This document shows positions 29,717-41,656 of a stretch of 64,000 bases of DNA, in pieces. Under the pieces are notes generated by a model. The model made no database searches, had not been told where the DNA came from, and saw only the letters and a list, made by a program, of their open reading frames with translations. The stretch is from Bacillus sp. FJAT-42376 (lineage in GTDB: Bacteria > Bacillota > Bacilli > Bacillales > Bacillaceae), in NCBI RefSeq assembly GCF_003816055.1, contig NZ_CP033906.1:3286001-3350000 (forward strand). The letters are read 5' to 3'. How positions within the stretch are numbered: the stretch's first letter is position 1; every line of letters starts with the position of its first letter. The translations under genes were made by a program, and so were the position numbers.

Positions 29717-32083
29717 TTATTTGAGCTCAACAATGGTCACACCGCTGCCGCCTTCTCCGGCTTCTCCAAACCGTGTATTTTTGACACTTCGGTGATTCTG
29801 CAGAAGCTCCTGAACCCCTTTGCGCAGCGCCCCCGTACCTTTTCCGTGGATAATGGACACCCTCGGATAACCGGCTAAAACCGCATCATCCAGATATTTC
29901 TCTACTCTTGAAAGAGCATTTTCAAACCGCTCTCCGCGAAGGTCGAGTTCAAGGGATACATGATAGTCCTTTCCTTTTACAGTCGCCAATGGTTTTTCAA
30001 CAACAGGCTTCGGTCTGCTCAGGTACTGCATATCCGATTCCTTGACCTTCATTTTCAGAATTCCCATCTGAACGTTCCATTCTTTGTTCCCTGACTGTTC
30101 AAGCAAGATCCCTTTCTGGCCGAAACTAAGCACCTTGACTTCATCCCCCGGCTTTAAGGAGCGATCCTCTTTTACTTGTTCCTGTTTCTTTTTAGAAGCG
30201 GATTTGGAAAAAACCGGCTGAGCTTCTTCCAGACGTTTTTTTGCCTGAATCAGCTCATGCTCCTTAATCGACCCATGCTGCTCTTTCTGAAGTTTGCGCA
30301 GATGGCGGATAATTTCTTCCGCTTCCTTCTTGGCTTCTTCAAGCTTCTCTTCTGCTTTGTTTTCTGCCTCTTCAAACAGCTTGTCGCGCTGTTCATTGAA
30401 TTCGAGAATTTGCCTCTGCAGTTCTTTATGAAGATCTTCCGCATCTTTTCGGAACCGTTCCGCTTCGGCTGCCTCTTCATCTGCTTCTTTCTTGCTTTCT
30501 TCCAGTGAGGCAATCATCGTATCCACTTCGTTGCTTTCTGCCGTCATATTTGATTTAGCATATTCGATCACATGTTCAGAAAGTCCAAGTCTTCTTGAAA
30601 TTTCAAAGGCATTGCTTCGCCCCGGTACACCAATCAGCAGGCGGTAGGTGGGACTGAGAGTCTCAACATCAAATTCAACGCTCGCATTGACGACCCCTTG
30701 CCGGTTATAGCCGTAGGCTTTTAATTCGGGATAGTGGGTAGTGGCAACGACTGTTGCTCCTCTTCCGTACACATCGTCCAAAATGGATATCGCAAGCGCC
30801 GCTCCTTCCTGAGGATCGGTTCCCGCACCGAGCTCATCAAATAGAACGAGACTGTTTTGATCCGCTTTCTTTAAAATATCCACAATATTAACCATATGGG
30901 AAGAGAAGGTGCTTAAGTTTTGCTCAATGGACTGTTCGTCCCCTATATCCGCATAAACTGAGTCGAATACGGCCATTTCGGAACCATCTGCTGCAGGCAC
31001 CTGCAATCCGGATTGAGCCATTAGCGTGCAGAGGCCGATCGTTTTAAGAGTAACGGTTTTTCCTCCCGTATTCGGTCCGGTTATGACAATCGTAGAATAG
31101 GAGTCCCCCAGTACGATATCGTTGGCTACCACCTCATCAGCAGCAAGAAGCGGATGTCTTGCTTTCATCAATCGGATAAATCCTCTGTTATTCAAAGCTG
31201 GACGGGAAGCTTTGATGGCTTTTGCATACCTTGCTTTTGTAAACATAAAATCAAGGTCAGCCAGAACTTCCACATTCGATAAAATGATATCCGCGTCCGC
31301 TGCGATTGCTTCCGAAAGCTCTCTCAAAATCCTTTCTATTTCCTGCTTTTCCTTTACACGTGCCTGCTGAAGGGAATTATTGATATCCACGACAGCCTGC
31401 GGTTCAATAAAAAGGGTTGCACCCGAAGAAGACTGATCATGTACAATTCCGCCGTATGAAGAGCGGTATTCCTGCTTAACCGGAATGACAAACCGGTCAT
31501 TTCTAATCGTGATGATTGCGTCGGAAAGCATTTTCTGGGCGGATGAAGAACGAATCATGGATTCGAGCTTTTGACGAACCCGTGCTTCAAGAGTCCGAAG
31601 CTGCTGGCGGAGCGAGCGGAGCAAATCACTCGCATGATCGAGTATGTCCCCATTATCATCCACACATTGATTGATTTTCTTTTCTAAATCGGTAAGCGGT
31701 TCGATGATCCTTGCTTTTTCCTCGGAATAAGGAATGTCCAGAATGTCATCTTCCGCTATCTCTATGATAAACTGCTTCATTTGTCTTCCGGAATAAAGCA
31801 CGGCAGCCGTACTCATACATTCCTGAGCACTTAGTACCCCGCCGATTTTTGCGCGCTTCAGACTTGCCCGTATATCCGAAAGGCCTCCAAATGGAGCATG
31901 CCCTCTTATCCTTAACATATCAGCTGCTTCAAAGGTTTCCTGCTGCCATCTTTCCGCCTCCGTTAAATCCTTTGTCGGAAGAAGAGAACCTGCTCTTTCT
32001 TTCCCTAACGAAGAAGCGGAATGGTTCATCAATTGCTGCCTGATTTTATGAAACTCTAAAACGTGTAATCCTTTTTCCTGCAA
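29717..32083 (-). CDS. mutS2: MutS2, Smr-domain DNA and ribosome quality-control ATPase
   Basis: This 788-aa MutS homologue lacks the mismatch-recognition domain. The core and clamp lead to the ABC ATPase with Walker [15 protein letters not shown] (about residue 333) and [15 protein letters not shown] long charged coiled coil follows (about 510-640), and a C-terminal Smr nuclease domain has [12 protein letters not shown] and [13 protein letters not shown]. MutS2 acts in recombination control and on collided ribosomes in B. subtilis. The start is TTG at 32083 behind GGGAGG; an upstream ATG frame overlaps polX. Confidence 0.96.
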   Translation of the reverse strand: MQEKGLHVLEFHKIRQQLMNHSASSLGKERAGSLLPTKDLTEAERWQQETFEAADMLRIRGHAPFGGLSDIRASLKRAKIGGVLSAQECMSTAAVLYSGRQMKQFIIEIAEDDILDIPYSEEKARIIEPLTDLEKKINQCVDDNGDILDHASDLLRSLRQQLRTLEARVRQKLESMIRSSSAQKMLSDAIITIRNDRFVIPVKQEYRSSYGGIVHDQSSSGATLFIEPQAVVDINNSLQQARVKEKQEIERILRELSEAIAADADIILSNVEVLADLDFMFTKARYAKAIKASRPALNNRGFIRLMKARHPLLAADEVVANDIVLGDSYSTIVITGPNTGGKTVTLKTIGLCTLMAQSGLQVPAADGSEMAVFDSVYADIGDEQSIEQNLSTFSSHMVNIVDILKKADQNSLVLFDELGAGTDPQEGAALAISILDDVYGRGATVVATTHYPELKAYGYNRQGVVNASVEFDVETLSPTYRLLIGVPGRSNAFEISRRLGLSEHVIEYAKSNMTAESNEVDTMIASLEESKKEADEEAAEAERFRKDAEDLHKELQRQILEFNEQRDKLFEEAENKAEEKLEEAKKEAEEIIRHLRKLQKEQHGSIKEHELIQAKKRLEEAQPVFSKSASKKKQEQVKEDRSLKPGDEVKVLSFGQKGILLEQSGNKEWNVQMGILKMKVKESDMQYLSRPKPVVEKPLATVKGKDYHVSLELDLRGERFENALSRVEKYLDDAVLAGYPRVSIIHGKGTGALRKGVQELLQNHRSVKNTRFGEAGEGGSGVTIVELK

Positions 32084-32103
32084 CTTGCAGACCTCCCAAA
32101 TCT

Positions 32104-33825
32104 TTAGGAATGATGTCTGTTCAGAAATTGAAGAAGCTGATCCAGTTCCCAAGTATTTAAGACATTTTCCCCTTTTACCGTTCCTTTTATCGCCGTCGAT
32201 ATGCCGATCGGCATGTGTTCCAGCATTTCCATATTGTGTGCATCCGTGTTAATAACGAGCTTCACGCCTGCTTCCTGGGCTTTTTTCACATTAACCGCGC
32301 TCAAATCAAGCCGGTTGGGATTTGCGTTTAACTCCAGGGCGGTATTTGTTTCTTTAGCCAGATCAATCAGCATATCGATATCCACATCATACCCGTCTCT
32401 TCGGCCGATCAGCCGGCCTGTCGGATGAGCGATAATGTCCACGTGATGACTCGTCAATGCGGTTTTCAGCCTTTCCATGATCTTTTCTCTCGGCTGTGAA
32501 AAACTTGAATGGATCGATGCAATAACCAAATCCATTTCCGCAAGCATCCTGTCGTCGTAATCCAGAGTTCCGTCAGGCAGAATATCCATCTCGACGCCTG
32601 CGAGAATCTTAAAATCATCAAACGTTTCATTCAAACGGTTAATTTCAAGACGCTGTTCTCTCAGTCTTTCAGGTGTCAGCCCATTGGCTACCTTTAAATA
32701 CTGCGAGTGATCCGTGATCGCCATGTACTTATACCCTTTTGCACGGCAGGCGTTCGCCATTTCTTCAATCGTAAAAGCACCGTCGCTCCAAGTGGAGTGC
32801 ATATGAAGGTCAGCGATAATCTGATCATTTGACACGAGCCCGGAAACCCGGTCCGGATTTTCTACCTCTTTCCCATCTTCCCTTAACTCCGGAGGGATAA
32901 AGGGAAGGCCGAAGTGAGCAAAAAATTCTGTTTCATCTTTAAACGTTTTAACCTTACCGGTTTTTACATCTTCAACACCGTATTCACTGATTTTTTGTCC
33001 CTGATCCTTAGCAAGCTGTCTCATTCGGACATTATGATCCTTAGATCCCGTGAAATGGTGGAGCGTCGTGGCAAACTCTTCATCTTTCACAATACGGAAG
33101 TCTGCATTCACCGAAAAATCATAGGCCAGTTCCACGGAGACCTTCGTATCCCCTCCAGCGATGACTTCACCTTTATTCGGAATCTGCATTAAGTAATCGC
33201 GGACTTTTCCCGGTTCTGATGCAGAAATGATGAAATCAAGATCTTTAACCGTTTCAGCCATCCTCCTGATCGAGCCCGCTCTGGAAAAGCGGATAATATC
33301 AGGGCATCCAGCCAAATACGCTTCAATATCGGCCGCAATGGGAAGCATGAAGGCAAGCGGCAGACGTTCAGGTCTCTTGCCCATATCCTCTACCGCAGCC
33401 AGGATCTTCTCTTCCGTTTTAGCCCCAAAGCCTGCCAGTCCCTGTATTTTATGCTCAAGGCAAGCTTTTTTCAATGATTCCACTCCGTCTATCCCTAATT
33501 CTTTATAGAGTTTGGCAATCTTCTTTCCTCCAAGCCCGGGAAGCTTTAATAAAGGAACAAGACCTTCGGGTACTTCATTTTTCAGCTGATCCAATGCAGC
33601 TGATTCACCGGTTTCAAGAAATTCCTGTATGACAGCTGCCGTTCCCTTTCCAATCCCCGGAAGCTTCGTGAAATCATCAATCGTACTCAGGCTCCGGTCA
33701 TCCTGCTCCAGAGCATTTGCCGCTTTTCTGAAAGCTGAAATTTTAAACGGGTTTTCCCCTTTCAATTCCATATAGATTGCAATGGTTTCAAGCAGTTTAA
33801 TGACATCCTTTTTATGTATAGCCAT
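32104..33825 (-). CDS. polX: PolX, DNA polymerase/3'-5' exonuclease
   Basis: This 573-aa repair protein has an N-terminal helix-hairpin-helix and family X polymerase ([34 protein letters not shown], with acidic residues in [11 protein letters not shown]). A C-terminal PHP domain from about residue 335 ([36 protein letters not shown]) supplies the exonuclease. The ATG at 33825 follows GAGGTGATG. It is the third gene of the zapA operon. Confidence 0.96.
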   Translation of the reverse strand: MAIHKKDVIKLLETIAIYMELKGENPFKISAFRKAANALEQDDRSLSTIDDFTKLPGIGKGTAAVIQEFLETGESAALDQLKNEVPEGLVPLLKLPGLGGKKIAKLYKELGIDGVESLKKACLEHKIQGLAGFGAKTEEKILAAVEDMGKRPERLPLAFMLPIAADIEAYLAGCPDIIRFSRAGSIRRMAETVKDLDFIISASEPGKVRDYLMQIPNKGEVIAGGDTKVSVELAYDFSVNADFRIVKDEEFATTLHHFTGSKDHNVRMRQLAKDQGQKISEYGVEDVKTGKVKTFKDETEFFAHFGLPFIPPELREDGKEVENPDRVSGLVSNDQIIADLHMHSTWSDGAFTIEEMANACRAKGYKYMAITDHSQYLKVANGLTPERLREQRLEINRLNETFDDFKILAGVEMDILPDGTLDYDDRMLAEMDLVIASIHSSFSQPREKIMERLKTALTSHHVDIIAHPTGRLIGRRDGYDVDIDMLIDLAKETNTALELNANPNRLDLSAVNVKKAQEAGVKLVINTDAHNMEMLEHMPIGISTAIKGTVKGENVLNTWELDQLLQFLNRHHS

Positions 33826-33885
33826 ACAGCATCACCTCATTCAATTATCATTAGACATGGGAAAAAACCTCTCATCCTGAGAAGT

Positions 33886-34431
33886 TTATGACTTGCCGGT
33901 ATACTGAATCCACAGTTCATTTACCTTATCGGAAAAATAAGGGGTATGATGAACAATCGCATTCGCTAAAGCAGAGTCCTGCATCGCATTCTGCACATTT
34001 TCCATCGGAAACAAGCCTCCGATAAATAAAAGGAAAAAGACGATCAAGTATACTTCAGCAAACCCAAGAATGGCGCCCCCCCAGCGGTTAAGCTGTTTAA
34101 TAACAGGCAGCATGGCCACAAAGTCAAGCATAGAGCCAATAATTTGAGTTGCGATTTTTGTTCCAAAAAACAGGATGGCAAATGCGATCGCCCGGTAATA
34201 AGCGTCCTCCAGCCTGCCTCCTGTGAAGAAAGAAACCGCAGCCTGCCCTTCTCCCATGGATGGGTAAGGGATCCAGAGTTCAAGCTTAGGAGCTAAATCT
34301 GCATAGTATAAATATGCTACAATGTAAGCAATGATAAACCCGGTTAAATGGACGAGCTGCATAATAAACCCCCGCCTTAAACCGGTTAAAATTCCAAATA
34401 GCAGCAGCACTGCCAGAATCAGATCAAGCAT
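33886..34431 (-). CDS. yshB: YshB, CvpA-family membrane protein
   Basis: This 181-aa protein has about four membrane helices and begins MLDLILAVLLLFGILTGLRR. The CvpA family is named for colicin V production, but its biochemical role is unclear. I prefer the ATG at 34431, which matches the usual start, over an upstream TTG. It lies 8 nt after zapA and 60 nt before polX. Confidence 0.88.
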   Translation of the reverse strand: MLDLILAVLLLFGILTGLRRGFIMQLVHLTGFIIAYIVAYLYYADLAPKLELWIPYPSMGEGQAAVSFFTGGRLEDAYYRAIAFAILFFGTKIATQIIGSMLDFVAMLPVIKQLNRWGGAILGFAEVYLIVFFLLFIGGLFPMENVQNAMQDSALANAIVHHTPYFSDKVNELWIQYTGKS

Positions 34432-34439
34432 ACTTCCAA

Positions 34440-34697
34440 TCAATCCTTTTCTGAAAGCTTTCTCTCAAGAAGCTCACATTCTTCTTTTAATTTTAAGTAT
34501 TCGTGAACAACATTTACCGCGGTTAGAACGGCCAGTTTGTTTATGTCGAGAGAAGGATTATGGCTGTTCATTTCCCTCATTTTGTCGTCAACAATAGATG
34601 CGACAAGCCTCATATGGCTTGTACTTTCCGTCCCTATGATGGAATATTGCTGACCATATATATCAACATTCGTTTTAGTCTTTGAACGATTTGACAA
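34440..34697 (-). CDS. zapA: ZapA, FtsZ-associated cell division protein
   Basis: This 85-aa protein bundles FtsZ filaments at the division site. It begins [20 protein letters not shown] after the start codon and ends in a coiled coil ([18 protein letters not shown]). The start is TTG at 34697 behind GGAGGA, giving the same length as B. subtilis ZapA; upstream ATG frames are unlike the family. It is the first gene of zapA-yshB-polX-mutS2-yshE. An extended -10 (TGTTATGAT) lies upstream near 34730. Confidence 0.93.
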   Translation of the reverse strand: MSNRSKTKTNVDIYGQQYSIIGTESTSHMRLVASIVDDKMREMNSHNPSLDINKLAVLTAVNVVHEYLKLKEECELLERKLSEKD

Positions 34698-34820
34698 CGT
34701 ACATCCTCCATTCCTCGGAATCCTAATCTTTATCATAACATGTTTATTTCCTTTATGGGAAGCCGTGCTGTGCAGGATCCGATTGAAAATCCGTAATTTA
34801 CCAGGGAAGGAAGAAAACTT

Positions 34821-35768
34821 TTGGCACATTCCGTTATTCAGGCAAATCAGGAACTGCTTGCAAAAGCAGCGAACTATTACAAATCAAGCTCCATTTCCAA
34901 GCTTCCGGCAGGAGCGGTCTTTTCTGCAAAAATAGATGGTTGCACCATTACCGGTTACAAATCCGGAAAGATTCTGTTCCAGGGAAGACTTGCCGAAGCA
35001 GAGGCTCAGCGCTGGGGAACATCTGAAGCACCGGCATCCAAACCTAAAACCGCTTCATCCGCCAAAACAGTCAGCGGATTTGCTCCTCCTCCAAACATTG
35101 CATCTCTTTCCGCCATCGGGTCGGATGAGGTAGGCACAGGCGATTATTTCGGTCCAATGACGGTGGTCGCTGCCTATGTCAGCAAGGAGAACATTCCTCT
35201 TATCAAAGAGATGGGGGCCCGTGATTCAAAGGGATTAAAAGATCCGCAAATCATTGAAATTGCCAAACAGCTGATTCATGCTGTCCCATACAGTCTGCTC
35301 GTATTAAAAAATGAAAAATACAACGAGCTACAGAAGAAAGGGATGACTCAGGGGAAAATGAAGGCGTGGCTGCATAATCAGGCCATCAGCCACCTCACCC
35401 GCAAGATCAGCCCTGAAGAACCTGAGGCCATTTTAATTGATCAGTTTGTTGATCCAAATATTTATTACAGCCATCTAAAGGGGCAAACCTTCTCTAAAAA
35501 AAATACCTATTTCAGCACGAAAGCAGAAGGAGTCCATCTTGCTGTCGCTGCAGCTTCAATCATCGCCCGCTATTCCTTTGTAAAAGAATTCGAAAAGCTT
35601 TCTGAAAAAGCGGGGATGATTTTGCCGAAAGGAGCCGGCAGGCAGGTCGATGAAGCAGCAGCAAAGCTGATTGAAAAAAACGGAGTACAGGATTTGGGGA
35701 TCTATGCTAAAACTCATTTTGCCAATACCCAGAAAGCCCTTGACCTGGTCAGCAGAAAACGTAAATGA
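34821..35768 (+). CDS. rnhC: RnhC, ribonuclease HIII
   Basis: This 315-aa nuclease removes RNA from RNA-DNA hybrids. The N-terminal TBP-like substrate-binding domain (about residues 1-85) is followed by the RNase HII/HIII core with [26 protein letters not shown] and [17 protein letters not shown]. The start is TTG at 34821 with AGGAAGG upstream. It is divergent from zapA, as in B. subtilis. Confidence 0.96.
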   Translation: MAHSVIQANQELLAKAANYYKSSSISKLPAGAVFSAKIDGCTITGYKSGKILFQGRLAEAEAQRWGTSEAPASKPKTASSAKTVSGFAPPPNIASLSAIGSDEVGTGDYFGPMTVVAAYVSKENIPLIKEMGARDSKGLKDPQIIEIAKQLIHAVPYSLLVLKNEKYNELQKKGMTQGKMKAWLHNQAISHLTRKISPEEPEAILIDQFVDPNIYYSHLKGQTFSKKNTYFSTKAEGVHLAVAAASIIARYSFVKEFEKLSEKAGMILPKGAGRQVDEAAAKLIEKNGVQDLGIYAKTHFANTQKALDLVSRKRK

Positions 35769-35776
35769 GCTTATAG

Positions 35777-35800
35777 CCGCCCATTAAAGGGCGGTTTTTT
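35777..35800 (+). terminator. Terminator after rnhC
   Basis: CCGCCC-ATTAAA-GGGCGG is followed by seven T on the plus strand, 10 nt after the rnhC stop. Confidence 0.92.
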
Positions 35801-36318
35801 TATGAGTCTGCCAGCTGTTTATAATAAAGAATGGTGGCATGCATGCTCCCATCGGCAGACAGCGCATAGGACGGGATTTTCCCTGCTTCCTTATATCCAA
35901 GGGAAAGATAGAGCTTATTGGACGGGGCCCCTTCTCTCGTGTCCAGAATAAGCAGGGTTCTCCCCTCTTCCCTGGCTTTTTGCTCCGCCTTTTCCATCAG
36001 CATGCGGGCAACTCCCCGATTTCTGAAGGAAGGATGGGTCATGAGCTTGGCAATTTCTGCCCGGTGAAGGCCGTTTGGCTTGGTGGATAAGTGAAGCTGG
36101 ACCGTTCCTGCAATCTCCCCGTTTATCTCTGCTGTAAACAGGCATATGTCATCGAGCATGAGACTGCTCCAGTATTTTTCTGCTTCCGTTTTCTTAAGCG
36201 GGGGCAGAAAACCTACTGAAGAACCTTCTTCTACAATCATCATTAATAGATGGGCAAGTCCCGAAATACCGATTTCATGCTGGTTAATTTGCTTCACTTC
36301 CATTTTATTTACCGTCAT
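35800..36318 (-). CDS. GNAT-family N-acetyltransferase
   Basis: This 172-aa protein has the GNAT fold. The acetyl-CoA motif A is seen in LMTHPSFRNRGVARMLMEKA, followed by LLILDTREGAPSNKLYLSLG (motif B region). The substrate cannot be told from sequence. The ATG at 36318 follows AGAGGAGG. It converges with rnhC and lies between rnhC and pheT, where B. subtilis has no such gene that I recall. Confidence 0.88.
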   Translation of the reverse strand: MTVNKMEVKQINQHEIGISGLAHLLMMIVEEGSSVGFLPPLKKTEAEKYWSSLMLDDICLFTAEINGEIAGTVQLHLSTKPNGLHRAEIAKLMTHPSFRNRGVARMLMEKAEQKAREEGRTLLILDTREGAPSNKLYLSLGYKEAGKIPSYALSADGSMHATILYYKQLADS

Positions 36319-36467
36319 TCTTCCATCCTCCTCTTATATGAAACTTGCTTGATTGTATGGCAATTCCCCGATTTTGTCACTGTTTTTATGCCGATTTATT
36401 TCCAAGATTTTTCCTCTGTTTTCTTTAGCCATTGGGCCATTCTGACCGCTATGGTCATCACGCTAAA

Positions 36468-36498
36468 AGAAAAAAGCTGACCTTTTCAGATCAGCTTT
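36468..36498 (-). terminator. Terminator after pheT
   Basis: AAAGCTGA and TCAGCTTT form an 8-bp stem with a 10-nt loop, followed by a T-run on the minus strand, directly after the pheT stop. Confidence 0.88.
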
Positions 36499-36506
36499 CC
36501 GTTTCA

Positions 36507-38921
36507 TTATCCTCTCAGCACCGCTCCAAATTGTTCGGATACGGCCTTGAGCACTTTATCATGTGTTTTCGTTACCTCTTCATCTGTCAGTGTCCGTTCA
36601 GGATCGAGATAAATCATAGAAAACGCAACCGATTTTTTGCCTTCCTCCATGCGTTCGCCTTCATACAAGTCAAAGATCGCCGCTTCTTTAAGAAGTTTCC
36701 CGCCTGCCTGCTTAATGGCTGACAGAATTTCACCGGCTGGGACTTCTTTGTCTGCCACTAGCGCAATATCACGGGTAATCGAAGGAAATCTTGGAATGAC
36801 GCTGTATTGAATTTCCGCTGTTTCTTCTTTCAATAAGTCTTCAAGCTCTAATTCAAATACATACGTTTCAGCTAAATCCATCTCTTTTTGAACCGTTGGA
36901 TGCAGCTGTCCGACAATACCTGCCAATTTGCCGTCCGCATAGATTTCCGCTGTGCGTCCTGGATGAAGACCTTCTTTTTTCGCTTGCTTGTACTCTACTC
37001 TCTCAGCAAGGCCAAGCTCTAAAAATAAGCCGTCGAGAATTCCTTTAACAACGAAGAAATCAAGCGGTTTTTTTTCTCCCTGCCATGCATGATTCTCCCA
37101 TGGACCTGTAACCGCTCCTGCAAGATGCTCTTTTTCAAGCGGCTGTTCTTCCGCCTCCCTTGTCAGGAAAACAGATCCTGTTTCATAAACAGCTGCCTGA
37201 TCCATTTGCCGGGATAGGTTATGCTTCAGTACTTCAAGCAAATGGGGAAGAAGACTTTGTCTCAGTACGCTGCGCTCCTCGCTCATCGGAAGGGATAAAC
37301 GTGTCATTTCCGTTTCTTTCAGAGCAAATTGAACCGCTTTTTCCCTGCTCGTTAAAGAATATGTGATCGCCTGAAGAAGGCCTGCTCCCTCAAGGAATTT
37401 GCGTACCTTTCTTCGCTTCGCCTGGTAATCGGTTAATTTTCCCGGAGTCGACCGGAAAAGGGGCAATGTGGACGGAATATTATCGTATCCGTACAGTCTC
37501 GCTACTTCTTCCACAATATCCTCCTGCAGCGTAATGTCCCCTCTGCGTGTTGGAACCGTAACAGCGAGCTCGCCATTTTGCTCTTTCACTGTAAATCCGA
37601 GGCGGACAAGGATATCCGTTATTTCAGCCTTTGTGATGTCCATTCCGAGTACGGAATTGACTTTTTCTTCTGAGATCAGGATGGTCTTTGGTTCAGGCTG
37701 ATGATGCTTTTCTTCCGCAAAACCCTCTGCTGCTTCCCCGCCTGCATATTGAACCATCAGCTGGACAGCTCGCCTTGCAGCATCCTCGACTCTTTCAGGA
37801 GCTACTCCTTTTTCAAAGCGGGAACTTGCTTCGCTGCGAAGTCCGTGGTCTTTTGAAGCTCTGCGAACCGTTTGGCCATCAAAATAAGCCGATTCAAGAA
37901 GAACATTCACAGTGTCAGCTTTCACTTCAGAATCCGCACCGCCCATGACGCCAGCAAGAGCAACCGGCACCTTGCCGTTTGTAATAACGAGCTGATCCTC
38001 TTTTAGCTCGCGTTCTTTATCATCGAGCGTTAGAAGGGTTTCTCCCTTATGAGCCATGCGGATGACTACTTCTTTTGAACCGAAGCGGTCATAGTCAAAT
38101 GCATGGAGCGGCTGGCCGTATTCAAGAAGCACATAATTTGTAATATCCACGACATTATTATGGGGCCGAATTCCGGCTGCCATCAATCGGGTCTGCATCC
38201 AAAGCGGAGATGGAGCAATCGTCACATTTCGGATCACTGCCGCTGTATAATGAGGATTTGCCTCTTTCGCCTCAATGTTCACCGAAATATAGTCAGAAGC
38301 TTTTCCGCTTTCCGTTTCATAAGAAATTTCAGGCAGAATGACTTCTCTGTCTAAAATGGCTGCCACTTCATAGGCTACACCAAGCATGCTTAGAGCATCT
38401 GAACGGTTCGGCGTCAGACCGAGTTCCAATACTTCATCATCAAGATTCAGCTGCTCGAGAGCATCCGCTCCGGGCTGTACATCGCCCGGGAATACGAAAA
38501 TTCCCTCTGCATATTCCTTTGGCACAAGCTTTCCTTCTACCCCAAGCTCCTGCAGAGAACAGATCATGCCGTTCGATTCTTCTCCGCGAAGCTTTGCTTT
38601 TTTAATTTTAAAATTACCCGGCAGAACCGCCCCAACTGTTGCCACCGCTACTTTCTGGCCTTTATCCACGTTAGGGGCTCCGCAAATAATTTGAACCGGT
38701 TCTTCCCTGCCGATATCAACCAGGCATTTATTCAATTTATCTGCATCCGGATGCTGCTCTTTTTCAAGCACATGACCAATCACAACTCCGCTGATGCCGT
38801 CATTCAGAACGTCAACACCTTCGACCTCGATTCCGCTCCGGGTAATTTTTTCTGCGAGTTCCTCCGCAGTGATTCCGCTTAAGTCCACATAGTCCTTAAG
38901 CCATTTATAGGAAACGAACAT
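36507..38921 (-). CDS. pheT: PheT, phenylalanyl-tRNA synthetase beta subunit
   Basis: This 804-aa subunit pairs with PheS as an alpha2-beta2 enzyme. The N-terminal tRNA-binding EMAP-like domain (about 40-155), the B3/B4 editing domain (about 210-385), the B5 domain (about 405-480) and the C-terminal FDX-ACB anticodon domain (about 710-804, with [11 protein letters not shown]) are in the usual order. The ATG at 38921 follows AGGAGGG. It lies 14 nt after pheS. Confidence 0.97.
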   Translation of the reverse strand: MFVSYKWLKDYVDLSGITAEELAEKITRSGIEVEGVDVLNDGISGVVIGHVLEKEQHPDADKLNKCLVDIGREEPVQIICGAPNVDKGQKVAVATVGAVLPGNFKIKKAKLRGEESNGMICSLQELGVEGKLVPKEYAEGIFVFPGDVQPGADALEQLNLDDEVLELGLTPNRSDALSMLGVAYEVAAILDREVILPEISYETESGKASDYISVNIEAKEANPHYTAAVIRNVTIAPSPLWMQTRLMAAGIRPHNNVVDITNYVLLEYGQPLHAFDYDRFGSKEVVIRMAHKGETLLTLDDKERELKEDQLVITNGKVPVALAGVMGGADSEVKADTVNVLLESAYFDGQTVRRASKDHGLRSEASSRFEKGVAPERVEDAARRAVQLMVQYAGGEAAEGFAEEKHHQPEPKTILISEEKVNSVLGMDITKAEITDILVRLGFTVKEQNGELAVTVPTRRGDITLQEDIVEEVARLYGYDNIPSTLPLFRSTPGKLTDYQAKRRKVRKFLEGAGLLQAITYSLTSREKAVQFALKETEMTRLSLPMSEERSVLRQSLLPHLLEVLKHNLSRQMDQAAVYETGSVFLTREAEEQPLEKEHLAGAVTGPWENHAWQGEKKPLDFFVVKGILDGLFLELGLAERVEYKQAKKEGLHPGRTAEIYADGKLAGIVGQLHPTVQKEMDLAETYVFELELEDLLKEETAEIQYSVIPRFPSITRDIALVADKEVPAGEILSAIKQAGGKLLKEAAIFDLYEGERMEEGKKSVAFSMIYLDPERTLTDEEVTKTHDKVLKAVSEQFGAVLRG

Positions 38922-38935
38922 GTTTTTCCCTCCTG

Positions 38936-39970
38936 TTACGCTCTTTTGAATTGTTTAAGAAAACGAAGATCATTTGTATAGAAGTGACGGATATCATCAA
39001 TGCCGTACTTCAGCATAGCAATTCGCTCAGGTCCCATACCGAAAGCAAATCCCTGGTATTTTTTTGAATCGAATCCTGCCATCTCGAGCACGTTCGGGTG
39101 AACCATTCCTGCGCCGAGGATTTCAATCCAGCCCGTCTTTTTGCAGACGCTGCAGCCTTTTCCGCCGCAGTTAAAGCAGGACACATCTACTTCTACAGAT
39201 GGCTCGGTAAACGGGAAAAAGCTTGGGCGCAGGCGGATTTCGCGTTCATCACCAAACATTTTTTTCGCAAATACTTCAAGTGTTCCTTTTAAATCGCTCA
39301 TGCTGATTTTCTCGTCAATGACAAGACCTTCAATTTGAGTGAACTGATGGGAGTGCGTCGCATCATCATCGTCCCGGCGGTATACTTTACCCGGGCAAAT
39401 AATTTTTACAGGACCTTTTCCTGCGTATTTTTTCATCGTTCTTGCCTGAACAGGTGAAGTGTGGGTGCGAAGAAGAATTTCGTCTGTAATGTAGAATGAA
39501 TCCTGCATATCGCGTGCCGGATGCCCTTTCGGGAGATTCAGCGCTTCAAAATTGTAGTAATCAATTTCGACTTCCGGTCCTTCTTCAATGGAATAGCCCA
39601 TGCCGAGGAACAAGTCTTCGATTTCTTCTACAACCGCTGTAATTGGATGACGGTTCCCCGTTTTGACCGGACGGCCTGGAAGCGTCACGTCAATGGTTTC
39701 GGCAGCAAGTTTTTTCTCAACCTCTGCTTTCTCCAGACCTTCCTGCTTTTCAGTGATTTTTGCTGCGATCGCTTCGCGGACTTCGTTCGCAAGTGCGCCC
39801 ATTTTTGGACGTTCTTCAGCAGAAAGCTTTCCCATCCCTCTTAATGCTTCCGTAATCGGCCCTTTTTTCCCGAGATAGGCAACACGGATGTCGTTCAGGC
39901 TTTTTAAACCATCTGCCTCTTCAATTTTTTGAAGTGCTTCTTGCTGCAATTCTTTTAATTGCTCCTGCAT
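38936..39970 (-). CDS. pheS: PheS, phenylalanyl-tRNA synthetase alpha subunit
   Basis: This 344-aa catalytic subunit has an N-terminal coiled coil and the class II core with [28 protein letters not shown] (motif 2 region), FNCGGKGC and motif 3 [18 protein letters not shown] start it at ATG 39970 ([13 protein letters not shown]) behind GGAGG. The longer open frame upstream runs into the T-box leader. It is the first gene of pheST. Confidence 0.97.
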   Translation of the reverse strand: MQEQLKELQQEALQKIEEADGLKSLNDIRVAYLGKKGPITEALRGMGKLSAEERPKMGALANEVREAIAAKITEKQEGLEKAEVEKKLAAETIDVTLPGRPVKTGNRHPITAVVEEIEDLFLGMGYSIEEGPEVEIDYYNFEALNLPKGHPARDMQDSFYITDEILLRTHTSPVQARTMKKYAGKGPVKIICPGKVYRRDDDDATHSHQFTQIEGLVIDEKISMSDLKGTLEVFAKKMFGDEREIRLRPSFFPFTEPSVEVDVSCFNCGGKGCSVCKKTGWIEILGAGMVHPNVLEMAGFDSKKYQGFAFGMGPERIAMLKYGIDDIRHFYTNDLRFLKQFKRA

Positions 39971-39999
39971 GGAAATCCTCCTTTTATACGGCTGTTTGG

Positions 40000-40297
40000 A
40001 AAATAAAAAAACCCCGTCCCCGGTAAAGGGGCGAGGTTTGAATTCGCGGTACCACCCTTGTTCAAGACTTTTGCTCTGCAGCAAAAAAGCCTGTCGCTTT
40101 GGAACGGATAACGGTTTTATACCGGGGCACCTTTACGCACTTCTGCGGTCCCGGTGCCGGCTAAGGAGGTGAATTCATTTGCGCCGTCCAAAAAAATGCT
40201 TCCAGTCTAAGGCATTTTCTCCCTGTTTGGCTGATTTCTGCAAACTACTGTTCTCCGTCAACGCCGATTCTGATATTTTTATTTTACAGCTTGAATA
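40000..40297 (-). promoter_or_regulatory. Phenylalanine T-box leader of pheST
   Basis: The T-box sequence AGGGTGGTACCGCG lies at 40058-40045. The specifier region reads GAA-UUC-ACC, with UUC (40173-40171), a phenylalanine codon. The terminator (CCTCGCCCC pairing with GGGGACGGGG-type arm, then seven T) is at 40039-40004. Transcription antitermination by uncharged tRNA-Phe is expected. Confidence 0.95.
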
Positions 40298-40302
40298 GCT
40301 TT

Positions 40303-40331
40303 ATTATATTGAAAACAAGCGTGCTTCGCAA
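40303..40331 (-). promoter_or_regulatory. Sigma-A promoter of pheST
   Basis: TTGCGA (40331-40326), 17 nt and a perfect TATAAT (40308-40303) on the minus strand lie right after the ysgA stop and at the start of the T-box leader. Confidence 0.78.
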
Positions 40332-40333
40332 CC

Positions 40334-41089
40334 TTATCCGCGCAAATGGTACAGAAGAATACCGGCTGCAATCGCGACATTTAAAGATTCTGCTTTTCCG
40401 TGTATAGGAATATACAGATTTTGATCCGTCTTGGCAAGATGTTCAGGTGAAACGCCATTCCCCTCATTTCCAAGAAGCAGGGCAAAATGAGGCTGCGGCT
40501 GAACCTCCCTAAAAGCAAGGGAATCGTCAAGTGCCGTTCCGTATACAGGAATCTCCATGCTTTTCAGTTTATCTGTCCACTCTCCAATTTTCCCCCGCAG
40601 TACCGGAATGTGAAAGATGGAACCTTGACTGGAACGAAGTGTCTTTGCATTAAAAGCATCAACGGTGCCATCTCCAAGCACGATGCCGTCCATTCCTGCA
40701 GCATCGGCGGTACGTATGATCGTACCAAGGTTTCCCGGATCCTGAACGGCATCAAGCAAAAGCACTCTTTTCCAATGCTTCCACTCATCTGCAGAGTCGT
40801 GCTGTCGGTATACGGCGAAGACTCCCTGTGTCGTTTCTGTTTCCGCCAGAGAATGTACGATTTCATCCGTTACGAAATACAAATCCACTTCATCGAGATT
40901 CCAATAGTTCGGAAGGCTTGTTTCTTCTCCCACAATCAATTCAAGGATTTGCTGTTTATTTTTAAGCGCTTCTTCAATGAGGTGGAACCCTTCAATAAGA
41001 AATGTTCCGGTTTTATCGCGCTCTTTTCTTGTATGTAATTTTCGCCACTGCTTCACTCTTGTATTTTGGACCGATTCAATTCTTTTCAA
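40334..41089 (-). CDS. ysgA: YsgA, SpoU/TrmH-family RNA 2'-O-methyltransferase
   Basis: This 251-aa protein has an N-terminal substrate-binding domain (about 1-95) and a C-terminal SPOUT knot domain with DAVQDPGNLGTIIRTADAAG, LLLGNEGNGV and AESLNVAIAAGILLY, the three motifs of the family. It probably methylates 2'-OH groups in rRNA; the site is unknown. The start is TTG at 41089, 10 nt after GGAG. It is divergent from sspI. Confidence 0.93.
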   Translation of the reverse strand: MKRIESVQNTRVKQWRKLHTRKERDKTGTFLIEGFHLIEEALKNKQQILELIVGEETSLPNYWNLDEVDLYFVTDEIVHSLAETETTQGVFAVYRQHDSADEWKHWKRVLLLDAVQDPGNLGTIIRTADAAGMDGIVLGDGTVDAFNAKTLRSSQGSIFHIPVLRGKIGEWTDKLKSMEIPVYGTALDDSLAFREVQPQPHFALLLGNEGNGVSPEHLAKTDQNLYIPIHGKAESLNVAIAAGILLYHLRG

Positions 41090-41202
41090 TGGTTCATACT
41101 CCTTTTTTAATGCTTTCTACATTATATCCTTTCTTCCGTACATAATAAAATTGAATTTAGCAAAACCTACGGTCAGATTGATAATCCAAGGAGGAAATCT
41201 CG

Positions 41203-41412
41203 ATGAATTTAAATTTGCGCAATGCCGTACTGCACAATGTAACCGGCAATTCACAGGATGAGCTAGAACATACGATTGTCGATGCGATCCAAAGCGGCGA
41301 AGAAAAAATGCTCCCGGGACTCGGAGTCCTTTTTGAAGTGATCTGGCAGCACGCCGACCAATCCGAAAAACAGGAAATGCTTGAAACCCTTGAAAGCGGA
41401 TTGAAAAAGTAA
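41203..41412 (+). CDS. sspI: SspI, small acid-soluble spore protein
   Basis: This 69-aa protein matches SspI, a minor spore core protein made in the forespore. It begins [20 protein letters not shown] and carries [11 protein letters not shown] in the middle. The ATG at 41203 follows AAGGAGGA. A TGAATT at about 41150 with CAGATTG 17 nt later could be a weak sigma-G-type promoter. In B. subtilis ysgA and sspI are also divergent neighbours. Confidence 0.95.
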   Translation: MNLNLRNAVLHNVTGNSQDELEHTIVDAIQSGEEKMLPGLGVLFEVIWQHADQSEKQEMLETLESGLKK

Positions 41413-41476
41413 GGTTGACCACTAGACTTGTTATGGCTGATTTCCGTTCTAATCAGCCTGTACCAGATTTGTTCAA

Positions 41477-41514
41477 AAATCCCCCTGGATGCTCACAGCG
41501 CTCAGGGGGTTTTG
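41477..41514 (+). terminator. Terminator after sspI
   Basis: CCCCCTG and CAGGGGG form a 7-bp stem with a 15-nt loop, followed by TTTT on the plus strand. Confidence 0.75.
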
Positions 41515-41619
41515 GTGTCCATTTTTTTCAACTTTTTAGAATACCTCTGTTTTGCTGTCATCCATTTCTCTTCATAGACTTTTCCCTCTTTGCCTCTGCC
41601 TGTTTACTCAATCCGCAAA

Positions 41620-41656
41620 CGAAAAGCGCCCATCCTTTAATAGGCGGGCGCTCTTT
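41620..41656 (-). terminator. Terminator after ysdC
   Basis: AGCGCCC and GGGCGCT, with a 14-nt loop, are followed by TTTTC on the minus strand, just after the ysdC stop. The remaining part of the 248-nt gap to sspI holds only the sspI terminator. Confidence 0.7.
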